Of a stretch of 64,000 nt of DNA, positions 54,158-61,821 are shown piece after piece. Positions within the stretch are counted from its first letter, which is position 1. Every line of letters begins with the position of its first letter. Source of the DNA: Acholoe squamosa (Eukaryota; Annelida; Polychaeta; Phyllodocida; Polynoidae); the NCBI GenBank assembly GCA_949317995.1, contig OX439043.1, positions 58,793,339 to 58,857,338 of the forward strand. Direction: 5' to 3'. The notes beneath the pieces were generated by a model. It saw only the letters and a program-made list of their open reading frames with translations. It searched no databases and was not told the DNA's origin. The position numbers and the translations under genes are program-made.

Positions 54158-57106
54158 TTAAACGGATTTCTTAGCATGCTTCTTCTTCAGAAGAGCTAAA
54201 GCCGACTCGGGAGTGCCGTCCCACTCGTCCAAGTCGACTCCGAACACCCTCATGAACTTAGTGTTCAGATTGGTGTTCCGAGTGATCTCCTCCTTTACAC
54301 GCTTTTCCAACACGTGTACATCCATAGCTGCCTTTTCTTGGGCAGCTGCGGCAGCCTCCTCCTGGGCCTTCACATCGTCCCGGATGAGGGTCTCGAGACG
54401 TTGCTTTTCAGCGTCGCCCACCTGTTTCATACACAACAGAGTTTCGTTTAGGAGACCCTGATGAAACTCGGTCGCTTTCTCACGAACGCTCTTCTCCCAA
54501 TGGGTGTAGATGGCCTTCTGGACATCTGCCTCCCCTTGGCGAGACTTCTCGAACCAAACTTCCGCATTACCGGTTTTAATGGTAATAGCGTCCTTTGGTT
54601 TCTCAGGTGCAGCGACAGCCTTGGGAGGAGTCGAGGCGGCCTGTGGACCACTTCCGGGTTTAGGACTTCCGGACACACCTGTCGTTGGTACACAGAAGGC
54701 AGGTGGTACATTCTGTTTCAGTCCCATTTGCAGGTACATGTTTAACTGCTCCTGGGTAAAGGTAACTGGTGGGGCGGCTGGAGCGGATGCAGATCCGGCG
54801 GCAGCAGATGCGGTGGTCTTCTTTGGCATAAGGCGACCATCCTTTCCTACCACCAAGGTCTGGCTCTCAGGTCCAGGTCCCTGGTTTAAGGATGGAAAGT
54901 TTCGAGAACTCACTTTCCCAGGTTTAGATACGGCTCCAGCGTATCCGGCAGGTTCGGGCTTCTTGAACACCGGAGTGCCCTGAGCCTGCTCTGCGGGGTG
55001 CCTTGCCAGAGGGGACCTGGAACGGTCCTCTGCTCTGACTTTCGATTTAGTCGTGCTCTGACCATTACCGTTGCCGCCACGGTTCTGATCTCTCCTGCTC
55101 CTTTCACGAGCTCTCTTTGCATCCTTTCTGGATTCCTCGCATTTCTGCCAGAGAGACTCGTGCATGTCCAGTTTACCCTTTCCAGGAGTCAGGACTATCT
55201 TTGCTCGGAGTTTCGAATCCTTGGTCTTCGGAACTTCGCAGAGGACTTGGTCCCCTGGTCGGATCTTAGACCAAGCATCCTCGCTCAGGCTGTCGAACTC
55301 CTTCATGAGTTCTTGATGAAGCTCCATGATGCGCTTCCGTGCCCCGTCCAAACCTTCTGCGTGGCATTTCTTCTGGTGTCTAGCCAGATCACTACGTCGG
55401 TTGTATTGCACCTTCGTAGTACACTTCTTGCCCTTCTTACCATAACTCGGATCACAAATGTAAACCGGGTGATGGTGGAAGTGGGCCTCTACCAGATGCC
55501 TTTGGAACCGGGCTGGAGTACTCCAGGTCCGGATCGAGACATCACTGGCATCCTGGCAGATAGAGAAGGGACAGGACTTTTGATCGTCGCCGTACCACTT
55601 CTCTAAAGCCCAACGCAGCTTCCTCCTCTGGGTATAAGTGTAATACCCTTCGGTGTGGTTTAGCATAAGCCACATCTTTCGATAGGCTTTGCTCGGATTT
55701 GGGTCCTCATCCGAAAGACGCATCCAATCTTCATCATCCGACTCATCGTTCTTATTGATTGAGTCTGGACAGGCATAGAGGGTAGAGCCGTCCTTCTTAA
55801 CTCCGTACGCACAGTCGGAGAAACACGTCGGAATCCGGGTTTTGAATCCGGATTTGGCGTTAGCCCAACGTTCGGCCTCGGTTTGAGTTGATGGAGTGGC
55901 CTTCTCATCATACTCAACCGAGGATTCGTGCACCGACTCCTCGTCAGACGACTCAACCTCCATGGCAGTACTACCAGTGGTTGAGGTGCTGGGTTTCGGC
56001 TCGGCTCTCGCAGAATCCGGGAGATTCTTGAGCTTCCGAGCAGCGGATCGTCGGTTCTTACTGACCTTCCAGTCTTCCTCCGGTTCCTGGGTTCCGGATG
56101 TGCTGGAGGTCGTGGCTTCTACTGGGGTAGTAGTGCTGCCGGTAGCTGATGTAGCACTGGCGGAGCTTCTGGTGGCAAGCTTCAGGTCGGGGATAGGAGG
56201 TGCGGGTGCTTCCGCGGCCCTCTTAGCCTCTTCCTGTGCCTCCTGTTCGGCAGTCATACGGCGGACAATAACCGTCCGAAGGGCTGCAGCTCGGTCCAAT
56301 CCGATTAGTGAATTGTTCTGGACATCCACCAATTCCTGTTCGGTTATGTAGTAACCGTCATCCCACTGCTCGAAGTTAGCAGCGGCCTCCCGGAATTCCT
56401 TAGTGGTCCGGCACGGCGTCCGGGTAGCACTAGGGCGTGGGTAGGTCTGGCCATCGGTATCCCAGACACAGCCTACCCAGTTGATGTTCGTAGCCTTGAC
56501 GTTCCACAGGGACTTGTCAGGCTTCGGATACGCTCCGAGCTCGAAGGCTCGGTTAGCTGCATACACGGTTTCACGGAAACCAGCGTCCACCATAAGTCCC
56601 CGTTGGAACCACGGCCAGTCTCGAAGCCACTCGGGAGGCATCCTGGTCAGCTGTTCGGGAGCCATGACGCCCTCGATAGCTATCCTGACTTTCGGGTCCA
56701 TCCTGACTGGTGTCCCGTCCGCGTAGGTCACTTGTGCCTGCAGTTCCGGGTGGACATACAGGTAGCGACCATCATAGCTAGCTGGAAAAGGCTCCGCCAC
56801 TGCTGGCTTCCACTCATCCTTCTGTCCGTCAACTTGGGTAGTTTCGGACTCTGTCGCTGCGGGTTCAGCACTCGCAGTCGCTCCGGATCCCTCGGCCGGG
56901 AGTGGAGATAATAGTTTCTCTGGCTCATTTAGTGAGAATGAAGCCAGCTTCTCCTCGAACGAGCGATCCGTGGGTTCCTCCACGTCCATCATCTCGCTCT
57001 CTTCCTGTGTAACAGGCGACAAAGCTTCCGGAAAAGCTTCTGCGGACGGAGTCAGCTTATCCGGGTCACCGGATAGCTTGGCTGCAGCTACGGATTCCTC
57101 AGCCAT
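54158..57106 (-). CDS. ORF3 of the gypsy element: zinc-finger/coiled-coil protein, 982 aa, function unknown
   Basis: I do not recognise this protein. The start is the ATG at 57106; an upstream in-frame GTG extends only six codons and a TAG lies just before it. Residues 1-100 are acidic and Ser/Pro-rich; 110-250 form a Trp-rich, folded-looking part (PPEWLRDWPWFQRGL); 300-400 are low complexity. Two Cys/His clusters follow: CPFSIC…RFQRHLVEAH (about 512-542) and CDPSYGKKGKKC…RSDLARHQKKCH (about 551-582), both C2H2-like with unusual Cys spacing. Next come a basic stretch RKDAKRARERSRRDQNR (about 660-676), a low-complexity linker and a helical C-terminus (about 850-945). There is no signal peptide, membrane helix or furin site, so it is not an envelope despite its position. 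GC content is visibly higher than in gag-pol. Possible roles: nucleic-acid binding, a second structural protein, or a captured host gene. Confidence 0.85.
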   Translation of the reverse strand: MAEESVAAAKLSGDPDKLTPSAEAFPEALSPVTQEESEMMDVEEPTDRSFEEKLASFSLNEPEKLLSPLPAEGSGATASAEPAATESETTQVDGQKDEWKPAVAEPFPASYDGRYLYVHPELQAQVTYADGTPVRMDPKVRIAIEGVMAPEQLTRMPPEWLRDWPWFQRGLMVDAGFRETVYAANRAFELGAYPKPDKSLWNVKATNINWVGCVWDTDGQTYPRPSATRTPCRTTKEFREAAANFEQWDDGYYITEQELVDVQNNSLIGLDRAAALRTVIVRRMTAEQEAQEEAKRAAEAPAPPIPDLKLATRSSASATSATGSTTTPVEATTSSTSGTQEPEEDWKVSKNRRSAARKLKNLPDSARAEPKPSTSTTGSTAMEVESSDEESVHESSVEYDEKATPSTQTEAERWANAKSGFKTRIPTCFSDCAYGVKKDGSTLYACPDSINKNDESDDEDWMRLSDEDPNPSKAYRKMWLMLNHTEGYYTYTQRRKLRWALEKWYGDDQKSCPFSICQDASDVSIRTWSTPARFQRHLVEAHFHHHPVYICDPSYGKKGKKCTTKVQYNRRSDLARHQKKCHAEGLDGARKRIMELHQELMKEFDSLSEDAWSKIRPGDQVLCEVPKTKDSKLRAKIVLTPGKGKLDMHESLWQKCEESRKDAKRARERSRRDQNRGGNGNGQSTTKSKVRAEDRSRSPLARHPAEQAQGTPVFKKPEPAGYAGAVSKPGKVSSRNFPSLNQGPGPESQTLVVGKDGRLMPKKTTASAAAGSASAPAAPPVTFTQEQLNMYLQMGLKQNVPPAFCVPTTGVSGSPKPGSGPQAASTPPKAVAAPEKPKDAITIKTGNAEVWFEKSRQGEADVQKAIYTHWEKSVREKATEFHQGLLNETLLCMKQVGDAEKQRLETLIRDDVKAQEEAAAAAQEKAAMDVHVLEKRVKEEITRNTNLNTKFMRVFGVDLDEWDGTPESALALLKKKHAKKSV

Positions 57107-57615
57107 GACTGGGGAATCGCCCACGGGAGTAAACTACTCCTTTTTCCGGCTTTTACGGCGCCGGGGCCGACACAAACGGAGTCTGTCTACCAGGAGACAG
57201 ACTCTGGAGGAGCAGCGGGGGGTTTGCTTAGCCGGTAAAATCCAAGAAGGGAGCGAGCTCGACCGTCTTGAACGTTACCGAAAACAAATATGGCGACAGG
57301 CCAGCTTTCGTGACGTCATTTCCCCGCAGCCCGCAAGGTCACGAGAGGTCAGCCGAGACTGGACACGGTGACGTCATGCGGAAACGCACGTGCTACAGGC
57401 GGTACATCAACAAACTGATTGTTTTTAGGTAATTATCGCTCACCCCGATGACTCGACTGGGGATTTAAGTGGAGATTATGGAAAGCTTAAGCAAATCCAC
57501 CGGATTATCCGTCCACTACCCATTGGTACATCATGCGGGGGCGACAAATAAGCCTTTAGGGTCAGTTGTCATCCGTTCCTCTAAATGTAAACATTACACT
57601 CGTTGTGTATACAGG
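57107..57615 (-). promoter_or_regulatory. GC-rich spacer between pol and ORF3, promoter-like motif cluster
   Basis: Within 82 bp it contains two perfect CRE palindromes TGACGTCA (57311-57318 and 57369-57376), a direct repeat AGGTCA-4-AGGTCA (57336-57351, DR4 nuclear-receptor layout) and the E-box CACGTG (57387-57392). CpG is frequent in a genome where it is otherwise depleted. The cluster is 205-290 bp upstream of the ORF3 ATG, a position suited to an internal promoter for ORF3. No TATA box was seen. Confidence 0.5.
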
Positions 57616-60600
57616 TTAGGTCACTGCAGTCCTCTGGGCAATTCGGGGGCTGCGGCGAACGTATCTCCCCTTCTCGGATAGTTCTTTATCGGACCTGACA
57701 GTCTGAAGAGCTTTCTCTAGGTGCTTCTTAGCCTTAGAAACACCTTTCCTCCTCTTTTTGTCTTCACCTGCCGAGACTTTTTTAACTCCCCCACGCTTAA
57801 TCGGTGTTGGCATGGGTGTCACTGATTCGGAACACTTCTTGGATCTACCACGGCCGCGCTTCACTGTAGTGTTCTCTACCTGGTCTATTATGCGATTCTG
57901 GTTCAGGATCTTTCCGGAACCTTCACCATACATTTCTGTGGAGGTCTCCCTCCCAGACCATTTCCTTAATCTAGCCACATTTGACTTATAAAGTCGACCA
58001 AGGTCAGATTTAATAATTACGGTACAATCACTGATAACTTGTGTTATAGTAAAGGGACCGTCCCAATTAGACGCTAATTTTATGTGTCTAAGCGGTTCAT
58101 GTAATCTGAGGACTCTGTCTCCTGATTGGAATTTCCGATGCTTTAGATCGGTATCGTATCCTACTTTTTGCCATTTGGCACTTTTCTCCAAATCAATTCG
58201 GACAGACTCATATGCTTTTCTAAATCTGTCTCTTAAACATTCCACAAAAACTACATGGCAAGGTAGTTCAGGGTCCATTCCTACGACTCCAAAAACTAGG
58301 TCAGCAGGCATTATCAAATCCTCCCCGAATACTAAAAGGTTCGGAGAACAATTTGTACTTGAATGTACCGTACTGTTATAAGCATGTGTCACAAAATGAC
58401 ATTGCTCATCCCAGTCATCCATATGTTCATTAACGAGTGACTTTAGGACTTGGATGAGGGTTCTATTGAACCTTTCCACCAATCCGTCGCTTTGTGGCCT
58501 ATACGGATTGGTTCTAGTCTTGCAAATAGCTAAGTATTCGCACATACCCTGCCAGAGATTTGATTCGAATTCTCTGCCTTGGTCACTGTGTAACATTAAT
58601 GGTACACCGAAGCTTAGTACCCAACCTTTTACAAAAGCTTCGGCACAAGTAATTGCTTTGTGGTCCGGTAGTGGAAATACTTTAGTGTATTTCGTATAAT
58701 AATCACACACTACCATCATACAGGTATTATCATTAGCGGTTGTATTAAATCCACTAATAATATCTACCCCGATTCTTGCGAATCTAACTCCGAAAAGTTC
58801 TTGGGATAGGGGAAGTTTGCCCATCCCGGGTCCGGGTTTGTTTTTACAACAATCCGGACAGGTGGTTACCCATCTTTGCAAGTCCCGTGTCATGCCAGGC
58901 CAATAGTATTTCTTGGAAAGTCGTGCTAGCGAGCGTTTCCTTCCGAAATGACCACTGGTCCGATGTCCATGACAGAAGTACATAATGTCATGTCTCATGG
59001 CATGTGGTATTACCACTTGCATGATTCTATCACCATTATTACATGGCTTCCAACGGTATAACACGCCTTTCCGGACTTCAAGCTCGGTCCATTGAGCAAG
59101 AAACCTTCTCATTTCTCGATTTTCCAGAGAGACCTCTGGTCTAACTGGACGTATACCCTTTGGTACTAATTGCAGTAGCTGCGCAGTTAACGAGTCAGCT
59201 TCCTGGAAATGTCGTATGTGATCCATAGACCAATCCAGTATACTGGCAACTAGGGGTACGAATGGTCTTCGAATCCCTGCTAACACTGCCCTATGAGCTC
59301 CACAATCAGTACAATCCGGATTATCACATTTCCGGATTGGTATTCGAGACAAAGCGTCAGCATTTAAATGCTTAACTCCGGGTCTATGCTGAATCTGTTG
59401 ATGTTCAAGCCCATATTCGGATAAATGGGCTAGCCATCGGCCTAACATGCCTTCAGCATCTCGGAAGTTCAGTAGCCACCTTAAAGAGGAATGATCCGTA
59501 CGCAAAGTAAAGTTCGTTCCCCATAGAAAATGTTTGAACTTCTTGGTATATACGACTACTGCTAACAACTCTCTTTTGGTTGTGCAGTAATTGCGCTGAG
59601 TCTTGCTCAGTGTGTTGCTGGCAAAGGCAATTGGTACTTCTCTCCCATTTTGGACTTGCGAGAGAGCTGCACCAATGCTATCATTACTAGCATCAGTATC
59701 CAGTATGAAATGATCCGTCTCATTCGGATATTGCAATACGGGAGTACTCGTGAACAGGTCTTTTAGCTTTTGAAAAGCGTTTTCCTGTTCATGTGTCCAA
59801 GGAAATTTTTCCTTGGTACTTCCTGGAGTCCAGTTAGCTATTGCTTGTAATGGGTAACTGACTCTAGAATAATTCGGAATAAATTCCCTGTAATAGGAAC
59901 AGAATCCTAAAAAGGACCTCACTTCCTTGGGTGTTTTAGGTCTATTCCAATTCGTAACTGATTCGATTTTTTCCGGATCAGCCTTTATTCCTTCATCACT
60001 GATGATGCGGCCCAAATAATTTATGGACTTTCTAAACATGTGGCATTTCTTAGGTTTCAATTTGATACCATTAGAAATAATACGTTCTAGTACCATTTTC
60101 AGGTTATTAGAACATTCTTCGAATGTTTTTCCGAAGACAATGACATCGTCTAGATATACAAGACATCTTTTCCACAATAAATCACTTAGAATTGTTTCCA
60201 TCATTGCTTCAAATGTTGCAGGTGCATTGCACAGTCCAAACGGCATTACATTATATTGGAATAATCCAATATGACTCGAAAATGCAGTTTTCTCCATATC
60301 TGGAGGGTTCATTCCCACTTGCCAGTAGCCTGACTGCAAGTCTAGGGTACAAAACCAGCTGTTTCCCCCTAAGGAGTCAATGGTTTCATCTATTCTCGGT
60401 AATGGATACGAATTCTTTTTCGTTATTCCATTCAACTTCCTGTAGTCTATGCAGAAACGGATAGTACCGTCTTTTTTTGTTACCATACACACAGGACTAC
60501 TCCATGGACTATTGGAAGGGACTATTACATCCTGTTCCAACATCTTATTTATTTCATCCTCAGCTACTCTCTTTTTTGCTAAGGGTAACCGTCTATACGG

Positions 60601-61821
60601 TATCTTAAAGGGTTCGGCATCTCCAGTATCTATTTTATGTAATACTTTATTTGTTGTACCTAGTTTTTCACCAGGTTTGGCAAAGGCAGTATGATACTGA
60701 CAGAGCATATCATAGAACTCTTTCCGGTGTTCCGGATCCTCTAATGAAGTTTCTTCATACAACTTAAGTAAGTCTTCCGAAATTTCATCATCCCCTGTTA
60801 CCTTCTGTAAGCTTAGCTTACTATCCGTTACAGTTTCCGAAAGGGTCACATTTCCAAAAACTTGTCCCTTTTTCAAGTAGATAGTAGTGTTTCCAGTATT
60901 GGAGACAGGTACTACCGACCAGGATGCATTCGCTACTATCGTGTCTACAGAATTTAATCCGATACTTGATAACGTAACTACATCCGGTTCTATCACTGCA
61001 GGCTTATTACGCATTGCAGGATCACTTCTTACAAGCACATCACAGGCTACTCCTGGAGGGATTCGCACAGTGTGTGCCACACTAGCCATACTGCTCACTT
61101 GTCTCAGTACACATCTAACTTTCACGGGATACGGGTATCTCACACTCAACACTCCTGTTTGGGGTTCTAACACGGCACCATACAGGGATGCGAAATCCAA
61201 CCCGAGTATACCCTCATCTGCTATATCCGCAACGGTGGTGCTCATGACATAGTCATGGATACCATCCAACTGTAGTTTCACACAAGTTCTACCATACGTT
61301 TGCAAGGTACTGCCGTCGGCCGTCTGAGCACTTCCTCCCGATTTGAGAGTCTCATGTTCATCCGGTATAAGATCGTAGAACCCCCTGGAGATACAAGAGT
61401 GGCTAGCTCCCGTATCCACAAGGAATTCGGCAGATCTTCCGTTAACAGTGAGGCAAACATACCACCGCCTTCCGTTTAGAACAGAGGGTATGTCCGTGAC
61501 AATCGGAACATCATTTTTCACACCAGGAGTCGATCCACATCTTTTCAAGAATTCAAGACAAGGATGACCCGGGGGCAGGTGGGCACCACAGACCTTGGCT
61601 AATTCATAGCCGCCTGCCTCGTTACTGATATTGGGTTTCCCCAGTGCGCCCGTGGCACCTGTTATATCAGCTTCCCTAACCTTCCGGGTGTCTACAACCA
61701 CCTCGGTGTTAGGCGATCTTGTTACTAAATGCGAACTATCGTCACGGATGGTGATATTATGGCAAGATTTGTCACTGGGATCCCCTTCTTTGCCCCTCGG
61801 GAGATCCCTTTCTAGTTTTCC
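57616..61821 (-). CDS. pol: Pol polyprotein: protease, RT, RNase H, integrase
   Basis: Ty3/gypsy Pol, reached by -1 frameshift from gag; the frame is open from the slip site, with no ATG of its own near the start. Counting from the codon at 61701 as 1: aspartic protease LVDTGASHS (DTG 96-98); RT with YPLPRIDETID, FCTLDLQSGYWQV and YLDD 516-519; RNase H D668, E711, D736 and D782 candidates; integrase zinc module H913-x4-H918, C948-x2-C951; catalytic D980, D1040, E1076 with the exact D-x35-E spacing; and a GPF motif (WDGPFTI) near 1214-1220. No chromodomain follows; the last 110 residues are basic. All catalytic residues are present. Lineage within Ty3/gypsy is not determined. Confidence 0.95.
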   Translation of the reverse strand, partial: GKLERDLPRGKEGDPSDKSCHNITIRDDSSHLVTRSPNTEVVVDTRKVREADITGATGALGKPNISNEAGGYELAKVCGAHLPPGHPCLEFLKRCGSTPGVKNDVPIVTDIPSVLNGRRWYVCLTVNGRSAEFLVDTGASHSCISRGFYDLIPDEHETLKSGGSAQTADGSTLQTYGRTCVKLQLDGIHDYVMSTTVADIADEGILGLDFASLYGAVLEPQTGVLSVRYPYPVKVRCVLRQVSSMASVAHTVRIPPGVACDVLVRSDPAMRNKPAVIEPDVVTLSSIGLNSVDTIVANASWSVVPVSNTGNTTIYLKKGQVFGNVTLSETVTDSKLSLQKVTGDDEISEDLLKLYEETSLEDPEHRKEFYDMLCQYHTAFAKPGEKLGTTNKVLHKIDTGDAEPFKIPYRRLPLAKKRVAEDEINKMLEQDVIVPSNSPWSSPVCMVTKKDGTIRFCIDYRKLNGITKKNSYPLPRIDETIDSLGGNSWFCTLDLQSGYWQVGMNPPDMEKTAFSSHIGLFQYNVMPFGLCNAPATFEAMMETILSDLLWKRCLVYLDDVIVFGKTFEECSNNLKMVLERIISNGIKLKPKKCHMFRKSINYLGRIISDEGIKADPEKIESVTNWNRPKTPKEVRSFLGFCSYYREFIPNYSRVSYPLQAIANWTPGSTKEKFPWTHEQENAFQKLKDLFTSTPVLQYPNETDHFILDTDASNDSIGAALSQVQNGREVPIAFASNTLSKTQRNYCTTKRELLAVVVYTKKFKHFLWGTNFTLRTDHSSLRWLLNFRDAEGMLGRWLAHLSEYGLEHQQIQHRPGVKHLNADALSRIPIRKCDNPDCTDCGAHRAVLAGIRRPFVPLVASILDWSMDHIRHFQEADSLTAQLLQLVPKGIRPVRPEVSLENREMRRFLAQWTELEVRKGVLYRWKPCNNGDRIMQVVIPHAMRHDIMYFCHGHRTSGHFGRKRSLARLSKKYYWPGMTRDLQRWVTTCPDCCKNKPGPGMGKLPLSQELFGVRFARIGVDIISGFNTTANDNTCMMVVCDYYTKYTKVFPLPDHKAITCAEAFVKGWVLSFGVPLMLHSDQGREFESNLWQGMCEYLAICKTRTNPYRPQSDGLVERFNRTLIQVLKSLVNEHMDDWDEQCHFVTHAYNSTVHSSTNCSPNLLVFGEDLIMPADLVFGVVGMDPELPCHVVFVECLRDRFRKAYESVRIDLEKSAKWQKVGYDTDLKHRKFQSGDRVLRLHEPLRHIKLASNWDGPFTITQVISDCTVIIKSDLGRLYKSNVARLRKWSGRETSTEMYGEGSGKILNQNRIIDQVENTTVKRGRGRSKKCSESVTPMPTPIKRGGVKKVSAGEDKKRRKGVSKAKKHLEKALQTVRSDKELSEKGRYVRRSPRIAQRTAVT
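61760..61821 (-). promoter_or_regulatory. Putative -1 ribosomal frameshift site at the gag-pol overlap
   Basis: On the minus strand gag ends GAG-GAA-AAC-TAG. The heptamer G-GAA-AAC (61815-61821) sits directly before the stop, and the pol frame is exactly -1 and open on both sides. Five nucleotides further on, AGGGATC can pair with GATCCC about 20 nt downstream, with a CCCGAGGG mini-hairpin inside, at the usual spacing for a stimulatory structure. The heptamer is a relaxed form of X-XXY-YYZ. Confidence 0.65.

Noticed and set aside
54158..57106. ORF3 as a retroviral-type envelope
   Set aside because: No signal peptide, no hydrophobic membrane helix, no cleavage motif; Cys/His clusters look like zinc fingers.
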